Origin: Planctomycetota bacterium
GTDB lineage: Bacteria; Planctomycetota; Phycisphaerae; WQYP01
NCBI GenBank assembly: GCA_021831565.1
Contig: JAKBMM010000003.1
Location: 1 to 64,000 of the forward strand
Direction: 5' to 3'
Length of the DNA stretch: 64,000 nt
In this document: positions 9,246 to 18,543 of the stretch, one piece after another
Layout: each line of letters opens with the position of its first letter
Position numbering within the stretch: position 1 is the stretch's first letter
Program-made: the position numbers and the translations under genes
Notes under the pieces: model-generated
What the model saw: only the letters and a program-made list of their open reading frames with translations
Told to the model about the DNA's origin: nothing
Database searches by the model: none

Positions 9246-10214
9246 TTACGCGGCGACGGCGCCGGGATCGGTAATCTGAACAAAAAATTCCTCCAGCGTG
9301 CCGCCGGCGGCCCGGAGTTCCCGCAGCGCCCAGCCGCGCTGCAGAATGGTTGCGGCGATCTGTTCTTGGAGAGAGCCGTCGAGCTTGCCGACGACCTGCA
9401 GAACGCAGACCGGCCCATCCGAGACGATCCGCGCCTGCTCCACCCCCGGCAGGCCGTCCAAGGCGCTGCGGACCTGGCCGGCCGGGCCGCGGACTTCCAC
9501 CAGCAAGCCGGCCTCGGCGCCTCCGCGTCCGGCCGATTGCCGTTTAAGCTCGGCGGGCGTGCCCTGGGCGAGAATTTTTCCTCGTCCGATGATAATCACC
9601 CGTTGGCAGATCAGTTCCACTTCCGAAAGAATGTGCGTCGAAAGCAAAACCGTATGCTGACCGGCCAAGTTGGCGATCAGCTTGCGGGTCTCCCGAATCT
9701 GGGCCGGATCCAAACCCACCGTAGGCTCGTCGAGCACCAATACCGGTGGATTGTGGAGCAACGCATCGGCGATTCCCAGGCGCTGGCGATATCCCTTGGA
9801 AAGCTTTCCCACCAGCCAACGGGTCCGATCCGAAAGCCAGCACATTTCCAACACCTGGGGAATTCTTTCGCGCAGCCGGCGGTGATCCATACCCCGCAGT
9901 CGGCCGCGATAGCTTAGATACTCCTGCACGCGCATTTCCGGATACAGCGGCGTGCTTTCCGGCAAATAACCGATGTTTTGTCGAACTTGCAACGACTGGT
10001 GAAATACGTCGAACCCGGCGACCTTCGCCTGGCCGCCGGTGGGGGGCAGGTAGCAGGTGAGCATCCGGATGGTGGTGGTTTTACCCGCGCCGTTGGGGCC
10101 CAGGAAACCGACAATGGATCCGCTTTCCACCGTGAAACTGATGTTGTCGACGGCAAGGAACTTGCCATAGGTCTTGGTGAGCCTGTCGACGATAATTTCC
10201 GCGGGATGCGGCAT
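9246..10214 (-). CDS. ABC transporter ATP-binding protein (GldA-like)
   Basis: A 322-residue ATPase. Walker A is GPNGAGKTT near residue 39, the signature is LSKGYRQRLGIADALL, and Walker B is VLVLDEPTVGLDP, followed by the H-loop STHILSEVE. A C-terminal domain of about 90 residues (LVEVRGPAGQVRSALDGLPG) is usual in ABC-2 exporters of the GldA/CcmA type. AGGAGG lies 7 bases before the ATG. It is the first gene of the four-gene minus-strand operon and would energise the permease downstream. Confidence 0.9.
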   Translation of the reverse strand: MPHPAEIIVDRLTKTYGKFLAVDNISFTVESGSIVGFLGPNGAGKTTTIRMLTCYLPPTGGQAKVAGFDVFHQSLQVRQNIGYLPESTPLYPEMRVQEYLSYRGRLRGMDHRRLRERIPQVLEMCWLSDRTRWLVGKLSKGYRQRLGIADALLHNPPVLVLDEPTVGLDPAQIRETRKLIANLAGQHTVLLSTHILSEVELICQRVIIIGRGKILAQGTPAELKRQSAGRGGAEAGLLVEVRGPAGQVRSALDGLPGVEQARIVSDGPVCVLQVVGKLDGSLQEQIAATILQRGWALRELRAAGGTLEEFFVQITDPGAVAA

Positions 10215-10469
10215 ACCATGTCCTCCTGGCGCCGGGTGGTCGAACGCCGCTTACGAACAGGGGCGCTGTTTCCCGATAGCCCCTGACGATAGAGATACAG
10301 TACCTACCGGTCTATTTACGAATTGTCAACAATGTTGGTTTGACTATATTTGGTTTGACCTATGAGTTTGGATTTGGCTTTCCGTTGGATTCATTTGACA
10401 CGGGCGGCGGCGGCGGATACGAATAATGCATGGAAGCGGAGAGGTGGTCTTGTTGCATGGGAGGCCTTC

Positions 10470-10688
10470 ATGAAGCGCCGAGTTGTTTTCGTGTTCTTGG
10501 CGGTACTAGGTGTTTCGTTTCCGATGTTGGGAGGCTGTCAGACGCTAACCGACACGCCGGGAGAAAACGCCGCGCGCGTCGGCCACACCATGGCGACCGA
10601 TTGGCATGCGGTCCCGGATGCCGCCGAACATGTTATGTTACTGGATCGTCCCATACAGTTGTCGCAGGCGCCCGTTCCGGAGCGCTGA
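10470..10688 (+). CDS. Small lipoprotein
   Basis: The ORF track begins at 10362, but the ATG at 10470 (MKRRVVFVFLAVLGVSFPML) is preceded by GGAGGCC and begins a classic lipoprotein signal ending in the lipobox LGGC. The mature part is only about 50 residues (QTLTDTPGENAARVGHTM...), with no known domain. It precedes an ExbD-like gene and a large repeat protein on the same strand, with which it may share an envelope role. Confidence 0.6.
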   Translation: MKRRVVFVFLAVLGVSFPMLGGCQTLTDTPGENAARVGHTMATDWHAVPDAAEHVMLLDRPIQLSQAPVPER

Positions 10689-10829
10689 GGTGGTTCGTTT
10701 GGCGAGCTTTAGGTCGGTACACTGTTGGCATGAAGCCTTCGTCCATTGTTGCCCGTGGAAAGGGATCATGAGGGCCTCGCCACCTTCTACCTATCACAGG
10801 TTCATAGGCGGTGGCGCGGCGGTAGTGTT

Positions 10830-11291
10830 ATGTTTCGGGTTCCAAGCGGTAGAAAACGCAGCCGATGGGAACCAAGGTTCGGCCACGTCGGTCCCAATAT
10901 GACGCCGATGGTGGACGTGACCATGGTCATCCTGATTTTCTTCATGCTGGGCAGCTCCTTCGCCAGTCGGGCTTGGTATCTCACCAACAACATACCGGCT
11001 ATCAAGGGCGGCCTGGCCAACACACCCGCCAAGGCCATGCCCGTCACGCGCCTGGAAATCAGACTTCGGCAGCGCGGTACCCATACCATGGCGGTGATCG
11101 GCGTGTTCCAGACGGAAGATCTTTCCGGCCGGCTCGCCCGCTGGCTGCGGCAGAAAAAGAAACTCCTCGGTAAAAAAACGCAGGTTTTGCTTGTTCCCGG
11201 CAACAACGTGCCGTACCAGGATGTTCTGACCGTCTACAGCGACTGTGTACAAGCCAAGTTTCACCATGTGGCGTTCGGATTGCCCCGCTAA
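10830..11291 (+). CDS. ExbD/TolR-family biopolymer transport protein
   Basis: A 153-residue protein with a short basic cytoplasmic start, the hallmark segment 'NMTPMVDVTMVILIFFML' containing the conserved membrane aspartate, and a periplasmic domain of about 100 residues ending 'DVLTVYSDCVQAKFHHVAFG'. In the family this subunit harnesses the proton gradient together with an ExbB/TolQ partner. No ExbB gene lies next to it. The start at 10830 is chosen because it gives the usual family N-terminus; its ribosome site is weak. The large repeat protein follows 36 bp downstream. Confidence 0.8.
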   Translation: MFRVPSGRKRSRWEPRFGHVGPNMTPMVDVTMVILIFFMLGSSFASRAWYLTNNIPAIKGGLANTPAKAMPVTRLEIRLRQRGTHTMAVIGVFQTEDLSGRLARWLRQKKKLLGKKTQVLLVPGNNVPYQDVLTVYSDCVQAKFHHVAFGLPR

Positions 11292-11327
11292 GGCGGCGGA
11301 TACAAAATTATTGAGAGTATCCTGACG

Positions 11328-14012
11328 ATGTCGCTGCGCCGATTGATCGACATGTTAAACCTGATGGCGGCGGGCCTTGCGTTATTGATGCCGGCGATGG
11401 CGGGTTTATCCGCGTCGATAGCTCCCGGCGCGGCATCCGCCGCCAAGCCGGATCAAAACACCGCCAAGATCATCCTGGCGGCGGGGAATTCCGCACGCAT
11501 CGCCAGGGATACGCAACTGGCGACCATGCTGATCGAGAAGAAATCAATCGGCGCCATTGCGCGGAAAATCCAAACGGCGCATGACCGGCCCCGCCGGGCG
11601 CTTTTCGAAGCCGCGCTGATTTACTGCCGGTGGCATAACTACCGGAAGGATCCCGCGCAACTCAAGAAACTCGGCCGGGAATATCTGGCCGATGTGCGTA
11701 CCTGCGCCGCCTGGGGCGGCGCCGCCGTGGCCCCGGCGTGGGCGCTGGACCAAGCCAGGTTTATCCTGGTCCATTTGACCACCGGACCGGTCAATCGCAT
11801 TGAGTATTGGTCCGCGCTGCCGGCGGATCGCCGCGCGCTTCTACCGACGGCCCGGCTCGCCCGCCAGTTGCTGCGGATGGCGCAAAGCCATTTCCAGCAT
11901 ATCATCAATAAACTTAATAATGTAACTTCCTTTACTTTATCCAGCCGTCACTTGTACATCCAAGCGCTCCAGGGGCGGACCCAGGCGCGGTATTACCTGG
12001 CTTTCGCCGATTATTTTCTGGGATTATCGCTGCCGCCCGCCGATCCATCGCGTTGGCGGTTGTTTCTCCGGGTCGTCGCATCGCTGAACCGGTGGACGAG
12101 CAGTTCCGGCGGCGGCGTGTTTTACCCGGCTGTGCTTTTGAGTGGGAAGGCGAATCTGCATGCCGGGTTCTTCCAGCGCGCGATGGCGGATTTCACCAAA
12201 GCCCGGGCGACGGGGGCGCCCCTCTGGATTCAATACGAGGCCCGCTACCAGCAAGTCGTCGCGCTGCTTCGTTCCGGCCACTACCACAAGGCGCGGAGCG
12301 AATGGGCTTTGTTTGCCCAATGGATCAGGTCAACAAAAAACGCCCAAACCGTCGGCGCGCGCATGGGTGTAAAGCTGCTGGCTTATCGAATTGCCATCGC
12401 CAAGGCGCGTACCATCGCCAATCCCACCCGGCGCGTCCGGGCCTTTCGCAGCGCCATGGAAATACTGCTGGCGATTATCCGCAAAGCTCCGCAGTATCAG
12501 AAGCTTATTTTTACCCATCTGGCGCACGAACTTCCCGCCAAGCCTGATTGGGCCGACACGCCACCCCTGCAGATTCTGGCTTATGCCTGGGTCAAGGCCC
12601 GCCGGTCCGATTCCGGTAGTCATCAGAATTCTTTGGGTTCTCTGGCGGCGTCCCAGCGGCTGCTTCGGAACAAAAACACCCCTCCGATGATTCGGGCCGA
12701 GGCGTTGTTGGTCGCCGGCATGGCGTATGCCCGGCTGGGTCGGCTTGAGAACGCCGCGCTGATGAATCTCGATTTTGTCAGCCTGGCGCCCAATGATCCG
12801 CGCGCCAAAATGGTTCTAAACTTGGCGCTGGCACAGCTTCTGCGGCTCCCGGCGGCGTCCGCTTCCTCGCCTGCGGTTGTTAAACTTACCCGGCAAGCCT
12901 TACGACTCGCATTTGTCCGCTACCACGAGACCCAGTGGAGGTTTGCTTATGCGATGCAACTGGCGCAGGCCAAAGAGTACGCCCGAGCCGAGAAACTTTT
13001 CGAGCGGGTGTCGGCGCCGGAACCGTTCTATTTGGACGCGCGCTATCAGTTGGTTCGTATCGCCGCCGCCCGGCTGGCCCAGGCGATGCGACAAAAAACT
13101 TCCCTGCCCGCGCGGCAAAAATTCGCCCGCGTTCTCGTGGGTTCGTGCCGCCGCTTCCTGCATCTTCTGGCGCACCCGCCGAAGGGCGCCGGTTCCGCGA
13201 CCCTCAAACGGACCGCGGGCTATCGGGTGAGGGTTCTCATGCTGGAAGCGGGCGCGGCGCTGGACCCGCTGCGCGAGCCGCATACCGCCGGCCGGATTCT
13301 CAACCGGTTGGACAAACTTCATCCCGCGCTTTCGCCCCGTATCCAGGGCATTCTGCTTCGCTACCGCATCCGGCAGTGTGAAATGGGGGACCCATCGGTC
13401 CAGATACTTCCCTTGATCCGGCGATATGCCGGCACGTCTTCCCAGAACGTCCGGGGCATCATCATGGGGCTTATCGGCCAGTATGACCGGGAGAGCCGGC
13501 GGGCTCGCCGCATCGACCCGGGCAAGGCGCGCCGTCTGGCCGGCGAGGCGGCCGTGCTGCTGCAAGCTCTCCTGGGCCATATCGTCAAAGAACCGGGGAA
13601 TCATTCCAGGGAAATCTACGCCTATGAGCAAATTCGCGCCAGGGAACTCATCCGCGCCGGGCACGACCGCCAGGCGATGGCCCTGTACAAGAAACTTTAT
13701 CGCCGGCGGAGATCGGATCTGCGCAACTTCATTGGTGTGGCCCGCGCGGCTTACGCCATCGGCGGCGCCCACAACCTGCGTTACGCCCGCCGGAAATTCG
13801 TGCGGATCATTCCACACCTTGCGCCCGGATCCAACATCTTCTGGTCTTGCTATCTTTATCTGATTCGCGCCAATCGGAAGCTCGGCGAATACTCCAAGGC
13901 CACGCGCAACAAGCTCCGCGAACTTTGGACGATTTATGGTTCGTCCATCGGCGGAAAGCGCTACCACAAGCAATTTCTGGCGCTGCTGGCGCAATACCAT
14001 GTTGCCAAATGA
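11328..14012 (+). CDS. Large exported TPR-like repeat protein
   Basis: An 894-residue protein with an N-terminal signal (LMAAGLALLMPAMAGLSA). Alpha-helical Ala/Arg/Leu-rich repeats run through the rest. Stretches such as 'AMAYARLGRLENAALM'-type helices, YAMQLAQAKEYARAEKLFERV and GHDRQAMALYKKLYRRRR look like tetratricopeptide units. Planctomycete ExbB/ExbD clusters often include such a protein, presumably as a periplasmic partner. Here it follows the orphan ExbD gene, so a joint role in an energised envelope complex is plausible but inferred. Confidence 0.65.
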   Translation: MSLRRLIDMLNLMAAGLALLMPAMAGLSASIAPGAASAAKPDQNTAKIILAAGNSARIARDTQLATMLIEKKSIGAIARKIQTAHDRPRRALFEAALIYCRWHNYRKDPAQLKKLGREYLADVRTCAAWGGAAVAPAWALDQARFILVHLTTGPVNRIEYWSALPADRRALLPTARLARQLLRMAQSHFQHIINKLNNVTSFTLSSRHLYIQALQGRTQARYYLAFADYFLGLSLPPADPSRWRLFLRVVASLNRWTSSSGGGVFYPAVLLSGKANLHAGFFQRAMADFTKARATGAPLWIQYEARYQQVVALLRSGHYHKARSEWALFAQWIRSTKNAQTVGARMGVKLLAYRIAIAKARTIANPTRRVRAFRSAMEILLAIIRKAPQYQKLIFTHLAHELPAKPDWADTPPLQILAYAWVKARRSDSGSHQNSLGSLAASQRLLRNKNTPPMIRAEALLVAGMAYARLGRLENAALMNLDFVSLAPNDPRAKMVLNLALAQLLRLPAASASSPAVVKLTRQALRLAFVRYHETQWRFAYAMQLAQAKEYARAEKLFERVSAPEPFYLDARYQLVRIAAARLAQAMRQKTSLPARQKFARVLVGSCRRFLHLLAHPPKGAGSATLKRTAGYRVRVLMLEAGAALDPLREPHTAGRILNRLDKLHPALSPRIQGILLRYRIRQCEMGDPSVQILPLIRRYAGTSSQNVRGIIMGLIGQYDRESRRARRIDPGKARRLAGEAAVLLQALLGHIVKEPGNHSREIYAYEQIRARELIRAGHDRQAMALYKKLYRRRRSDLRNFIGVARAAYAIGGAHNLRYARRKFVRIIPHLAPGSNIFWSCYLYLIRANRKLGEYSKATRNKLRELWTIYGSSIGGKRYHKQFLALLAQYHVAK

Positions 14013-14112
14013 GACGTCAAACCCTGTCAAGCGGCCTAAACGGGTTTATTGTGGACTTTTTACCCTGTCCAGTATGATGGGGCGAAACCATTCCCATGTG
14101 GAAGCTTTGATC

Positions 14113-14118
14113 TATAAT
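14113..14118 (+). promoter_or_regulatory. Possible -10 element for the toxin-antitoxin pair
   Basis: A perfect TATAAT lies 17 bases before the antitoxin ATG, in an AT-richer patch after the repeat protein gene. No good -35 box is seen at the expected distance, so this is a weak call. Confidence 0.25.
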
Positions 14119-14134
14119 AAACAAGGTGAAGATC

Positions 14135-14380
14135 ATGGATATGACAATTTCCATTCCGAAAAAAGTGGCTGATAAGTTGCGTCGGCGCGCCAGAGCCAGC
14201 GGCCAGCCGCTGCCTGCGTACGCGTCCAGAATTGTGGAACGGGCCGTCCTAGGACCGACGCTGGAAGAACTTCTGGCCCCTGTGCAGGCGGATTTTGCCC
14301 GCAGCGGCATGACCGAGAAACAATTGCTCGGCCTGGGCCGCAAACTTCTGGATAAAATCCGGGCGGAGAAAAGCAATTGA
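14135..14380 (+). CDS. Antitoxin-like small protein (VapB/RHH style)
   Basis: An 81-residue protein, MDMTISIPKKVADKLRRRAR. The start is a short beta strand followed by basic helices, as in ribbon-helix-helix or VapB-type antitoxins. The ATG at 14135 is preferred over the GTG at 14126 because AAGGTG lies about 8 bases before it. It overlaps the following PIN-domain gene by one base (TGATG), typical of toxin-antitoxin operons. It would repress its own promoter and bind the toxin; this rests on gene order and size rather than a firm family match. Confidence 0.65.
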   Translation: MDMTISIPKKVADKLRRRARASGQPLPAYASRIVERAVLGPTLEELLAPVQADFARSGMTEKQLLGLGRKLLDKIRAEKSN

Positions 14381-15021
14381 TGCCGCCGCCTCCACCAAGG
14401 GCCATCTACGATGCTATGGTTATGCTTCAATGGGCGGCATTGCCGCCCCAAGGGCCACGCGATCATGCCACCGTCACAGCCTTGTCCACCGGACGGTTAC
14501 GCCTGGCGATGAGCCGGCGGCTGCTTGATGAATTGCGAGGACTTTTCTTCCGCCCGGAACTCCAGGCGCGATTGCCCAGTCTCACGCCCGCACACGCCGC
14601 GCTCATCTTTCAAAAGACATTGGAGTTCGCCGACTGGTTCCCGAGCGTCCCGGCCCGATTTTCTCTCCCGCAGCATCCCAAGGATAATCACCTTTTCGAC
14701 TTGGCCATCGAGTCCCAGGCGGCCTATCTGGTCACATGGGAGACACGGTTGCTCAAACTCCGCGAAGCACACACCGCTGAAGCCAAACGGCTGCGGCAAC
14801 TGGCCCCCCAACCTGACTATCCTCACTCCCGGCCAACTCGCCGAAACGCTCAAGCTTACAACTCAACGCCCGAAATAATTCCGGCCGCTGGGCGGCTAAA
14901 AAGAAAATCCCCAACACGGGCCTCTTGTGCATCAATCCCGACACATCGGGACCATTGGCTGCCGCGTGGAACCCAGGAAAACCCACAAAAAAGCCTTGGG
15001 TTACTCGTATGTGCAAAATAA
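14380..15021 (+). CDS. PIN-domain toxin, frameshifted near its C-terminus
   Basis: This is a PIN-family (VapC-like, COG1569 type) nuclease: YDAMVMLQW holds the first acidic residue, then LLDELRGLFFRPEL, then HLFDLAIESQAAYLVTWETRLLKL, the usual end of the active-site fold. At the C6 run 14804-14809 the natural ending is lost. In the frame one base on, the sequence reads NLTILTPGQLAETLKL and stops at 14878, which is the normal family C-terminus. The ORF as given instead runs through about 70 unrelated residues to 15021. So this is either a one-base sequencing error or a recent C insertion. The acidic core is intact in either case. Confidence 0.65.
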   Translation: MPPPPPRAIYDAMVMLQWAALPPQGPRDHATVTALSTGRLRLAMSRRLLDELRGLFFRPELQARLPSLTPAHAALIFQKTLEFADWFPSVPARFSLPQHPKDNHLFDLAIESQAAYLVTWETRLLKLREAHTAEAKRLRQLAPQPDYPHSRPTRRNAQAYNSTPEIIPAAGRLKRKSPTRASCASIPTHRDHWLPRGTQENPQKSLGLLVCAK

Positions 15022-15144
15022 GCAGATACAAAATCATCGCCATTTCCAGGTGATTAGACACCCGCAGCCTCCTCGCTTTTCTTACCGAAAAGCTTGCTGG
15101 CGTTCCTGCCGATGGTGCAACTATCGATGTTTTCGGGCGTTTAA

Positions 15145-15218
15145 CCTCGTGATGATCTCCGTCAGTCGTTGACGGTGCACGAGGACGTGGTGTTGAGTCG
15201 AACAGGGCCTGCTCGACT
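15145..15218 (+). promoter_or_regulatory. Structured leader ahead of the secretion operon (two strong hairpins)
   Basis: Hairpin 1 is nested: CCTCGTG pairs with CACGAGG (15145-15151/15178-15184), and inside it CCGTCA pairs with TGACGG around a 5-base loop. Hairpin 2 follows at 15196-15218: AGTCGA pairs with TCGACT, and inside it CAGG pairs with CCTG. All stems are perfect. They lie 55-130 bases before the gspE start, so they may form a folded 5' leader or an attenuator. No known riboswitch is recognised. Confidence 0.4.
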
Positions 15219-15271
15219 ATAGAGCTGAACGGTCTTATGGCTCGGATGAGCGAGGAACGACACGTTACCGC

Positions 15272-17101
15272 GTGAAAGCCGATATGGATGATGTCGCTGC
15301 GATCTTGGAACAGGCCGGTGTGGTTGATGCCGCGGGCGCCGGGAAGCTGCGCGCAGCGGCGCGGGCCGGGCCGCTGGATGAAGCAATTCGCCAAGCCGCA
15401 CCTGAGGCGGCGGCGCTGCGCACGCTGGCGGGGCACTTCGACGTACCGTACCTCGACGTGGTGGACGGCGCGGTGTCGAAGGAGTTTCTCCAGCAGTTTC
15501 CGATACGTATCCTGCTGAAGTTCCACCTGTTGCCTCTGCGCGAAGAAGACCGCACGCTGCTGGTGGCGACCAGCGATCTATTTGACACGGCCGGCCTCGA
15601 CGAGTTGCGCCTGGCGATCGGCCGTGACGTACGGGGCGTGCTCTGTTCCCGGGGTGAGATTGATCGTTGCACCAAGCGGCTCTTGGGCGTGGGAGCCGAC
15701 ACTCTCCAATCCCTGGCTGGAGAGGCGGACGTCAACGTCATTGAGAACGGCAGCGCCGACGAGGACATGGACCTGACGGTTGCCGCGGAAGACGCTTCCA
15801 TCATCCGGTTCGTCAACCAGGTGTTGGCGGAAGCCCTGGAACTGCGGGCCACCGATGTGCATGTGGAGCCATTTGAGAATCAGTTGCGGGTGCGCTACCG
15901 CATTGATGGCGTGCTACAGGAAGCGAATATTCCCTCCGACGTGCGGCGCTATCACGCGGCGATCGTCTCCCGCCTGAAGATTTTGAGTCATCTGGACATC
16001 GCCGAGAAGCGTCTGCCGCAGGATGGACGCATCCGCGTGAAGGTGGCGGGGCGCGAAATCGACTTGCGGGTCTCGGTGATACCGATGATTCACGGCGAGG
16101 CGGTGGTGCTGCGCATTCTCGACCGCGGCGACGCCCTGCTGGGGCTGGAACACCTGGGGATGTCCCAGCGTGATCGCGACCTGTTCGAGCGGGTCCTGGA
16201 GTTGCCGCACGGCATCGTTCTGGTGACCGGCCCGACCGGTTCCGGCAAAACCACCACGCTTTACGCGGCGCTGTCTCGCATCAACGGCATTGAGCGCAAA
16301 ATTATTACCATTGAAGATCCGGTGGAGTACCAGCTTCGCGGGGTCAATCAGATCCAAGTAGCGCCAAAGGCGGGCCTGACGTTTGCGACAGGTCTGCGCT
16401 CCATCCTCCGGCATGACCCGGACGTGGTGCTGATCGGCGAGATTCGGGATGGCGAGACGGCTAAAATTGCCGTGCAGGCGTCGCTCACCGGCCATCTGGT
16501 CTTCAGCACGCTGCACACCAACGACGCCCCCAGCGCCTCGACGCGACTGATCGACATGGGGGTCGAACCGTACCTGGTGGCGTCGAGTCTGGAAATAGTG
16601 TTGGCGCAACGCCTGGTACGGTTGATCTGCCCGCAGTGCAAGGAGGCTACGCCGACCCACGATCTGGAGACGTTACGGGCGGAGTATGGCGCAGTGGTGC
16701 CGGAGACCGCCTTCCGCGGGAGCGGCTGTCGGGCCTGCATGGGCACCGGCTACCGTGGCCGGCAGGGAGTCTTCGAGATGATGGCGGTGACGGAGGATAT
16801 CCGGGCGCTGATCCTGGAGCGGGCTTCGGTGGGACGGATGCGCTACGCGGCCAGGCAACAGGGGATGAAGGGACTGCGGGAGGACGGTTGGCGTCTGGTG
16901 CGCGACGGCCGCACCACCATCGAAGAGGTCGCGCACAATACGATGGATGAGCAACACGCCTTAGGCAAGGCGCCGGCGGACGACGCCGTGGGCGCCACCG
17001 GGAACAACACCGGCGCGGCCCGGCGCGAACCGCGGGCGGGAGTGGGTTTCGAAAACGCCACTTCCGGCCGATGTGAAAGAGTGGTCCGCAGTCAGCCGTA
17101 A
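15272..17101 (+). CDS. gspE: Type II secretion ATPase GspE
   Basis: A 609-residue cytoplasmic ATPase that powers pseudopilus assembly. The N-terminal GspE domain comes first. The P-loop GPTGSGKTTTLYAAL is near residue 320, and the Walker B region DPDVVLIGEIRDGETA is near 384. The tetracysteine zinc site (CPQC...CRAC) spans about 452-488, as in GspE/PilB. The track start is GTG at 15272; ATG at 15284 is an alternative. A tail of about 50 residues beyond the usual end (HNTMDEQHALGKAPADDAVG) is unusual. It heads an eleven-gene secretion operon. Confidence 0.93.
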   Translation: MKADMDDVAAILEQAGVVDAAGAGKLRAAARAGPLDEAIRQAAPEAAALRTLAGHFDVPYLDVVDGAVSKEFLQQFPIRILLKFHLLPLREEDRTLLVATSDLFDTAGLDELRLAIGRDVRGVLCSRGEIDRCTKRLLGVGADTLQSLAGEADVNVIENGSADEDMDLTVAAEDASIIRFVNQVLAEALELRATDVHVEPFENQLRVRYRIDGVLQEANIPSDVRRYHAAIVSRLKILSHLDIAEKRLPQDGRIRVKVAGREIDLRVSVIPMIHGEAVVLRILDRGDALLGLEHLGMSQRDRDLFERVLELPHGIVLVTGPTGSGKTTTLYAALSRINGIERKIITIEDPVEYQLRGVNQIQVAPKAGLTFATGLRSILRHDPDVVLIGEIRDGETAKIAVQASLTGHLVFSTLHTNDAPSASTRLIDMGVEPYLVASSLEIVLAQRLVRLICPQCKEATPTHDLETLRAEYGAVVPETAFRGSGCRACMGTGYRGRQGVFEMMAVTEDIRALILERASVGRMRYAARQQGMKGLREDGWRLVRDGRTTIEEVAHNTMDEQHALGKAPADDAVGATGNNTGAARREPRAGVGFENATSGRCERVVRSQP

Positions 17102-17270
17102 GCACCACGCAACAGCGCGGCAAACTGCGGCGAGTAACGTCCCCGCCGCACCACAATAAAGTGGGCGTGCTGACCAGTAGCCGCTGCAAGCTGATAGTTG
17201 AGTGCTGGTTGTTGAACGCCAACTGCCAGCCGCGGCGGAAGTTGTTTTTTCAAAACCAAGCCAGGAAGCC

Positions 17271-18491
17271 ATGGCAATATTCAACTATACGGCACTGACC
17301 GCCAATGGTCGAACCACGAGCGGAACCGTCCCCGCGGACAGTCGTGGTGCGGCTATTGCGGCGGTGGTGGGGCAGGGATTGCATCCTGTCCACATTGAGG
17401 AGCAAACTGGCGGCGGGCGGTTAAAAGTACGGCCGCCGGTGGCACGCGGTGCGTCTGTCAAGCGTGCGGAAGTGGAAGGATTTACCCGCGAGTTGTCGAA
17501 CCTGCTGGCCGGCGGGGTGCCGTTGGCAGGGGCGCTGCAATTGCTGCGGCGCGAAGCTACGGCTCCGGGGCCGCGCCAGTTATGGGGTGCGATCCACGAC
17601 GATGTGGTCGGCGGCACGGCGCTGGCCGATGCTTTGGCCAAGCACCCGCGCGTCTTTCCCAGCATCTATATCGCCATGGTGCGGGCCGGTGAAGCCGGCG
17701 GGTTCCTTGAATTGGTGCTGTCCCAGATCGCCGATTTTCGCACGCGCGAACGGGATCTGACGGGGAAGGTGAAAGCGGCGCTGGTGTATCCATGCGTATT
17801 GATCGTACTGGCCGTGGGCGTACTCTCATTTTTGCTGGTGTTTTTCATCCCGACATTTTCAAAAATGTTCCATCAACTGGGCGGCTCGTTGCCGACTCTC
17901 ACTCTGTTGATTCTCGCGGCCAGCCACCTGGTAACGCGCTACGGGCTGCTGGTGCTGGCGGTGGGAGGCATCGGTGGACTGTTACTTTACCGCACGGCGG
18001 CGTCGGAAACGGGTCGCCGGCGAATGGAACAAATCATTTTGCGCACACCAGTGCTGGGTCGTGTCGTGGCAACTTTTGCGCTGGTGCGTTTCACGCGGTT
18101 GCTCGGCGCGCTGCTCGGCGCCGGCGTGCCGCTGGTGGCGTCGCTGCGGGTGGCGAAAGAGGCCATCGGCAACCAAACGCTGGCCGATACAGTGGCCCAT
18201 GCGATCGAAGAAGTGCAACGCGGTTCACCCCTGGCGCGCAGTCTGGGATCCGCCCGCGGGCTGGTACCCTCCTCGGTAATTGAGGTAGTGGCCATCGCCG
18301 AAGAAACCGGCCGGCTGGACAAAGAACTGGTTCGGCTGTCCAACACGTATGAGACGGAATTGGATCGCCAGCTCCGCATGCTCGTGGCGCTGGTTGAGCC
18401 GCTGATGTTGTTCGTGATGGCCGGCCTGATCGGCACGATTGTCATCGGAATGTACCTGCCGATCTTCAGTCTTGAGCAAATGATGAAATAG
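17271..18491 (+). CDS. gspF: Type II secretion inner-membrane platform protein GspF
   Basis: A 406-residue protein starting MAIFNYTALTANGR. AGGAAG precedes the ATG, and the upstream ORF extension is rejected. It has two tandem GspF domains with the usual landmarks: FTRELSNLLAGGVPLAGALQLL, HPRVFPSIYIAMVRAGEAGG and, in the second copy, RFTRLLGALLGAGVPLVASL. Membrane segments include VLIVLAVGVLSFLLVFFIP and a C-terminal MLFVMAGLIGTIVIGMYLPIF. It anchors the assembly ATPase and the pseudopilus base. A 170-bp gap separates it from gspE. Confidence 0.93.
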   Translation: MAIFNYTALTANGRTTSGTVPADSRGAAIAAVVGQGLHPVHIEEQTGGGRLKVRPPVARGASVKRAEVEGFTRELSNLLAGGVPLAGALQLLRREATAPGPRQLWGAIHDDVVGGTALADALAKHPRVFPSIYIAMVRAGEAGGFLELVLSQIADFRTRERDLTGKVKAALVYPCVLIVLAVGVLSFLLVFFIPTFSKMFHQLGGSLPTLTLLILAASHLVTRYGLLVLAVGGIGGLLLYRTAASETGRRRMEQIILRTPVLGRVVATFALVRFTRLLGALLGAGVPLVASLRVAKEAIGNQTLADTVAHAIEEVQRGSPLARSLGSARGLVPSSVIEVVAIAEETGRLDKELVRLSNTYETELDRQLRMLVALVEPLMLFVMAGLIGTIVIGMYLPIFSLEQMMK

Positions 18492-18543
18492 GAATGTCCA
18501 CGGCGTCAGCCGGCGGGCGAAAATGTGTAAAAGGAGTAATCCC

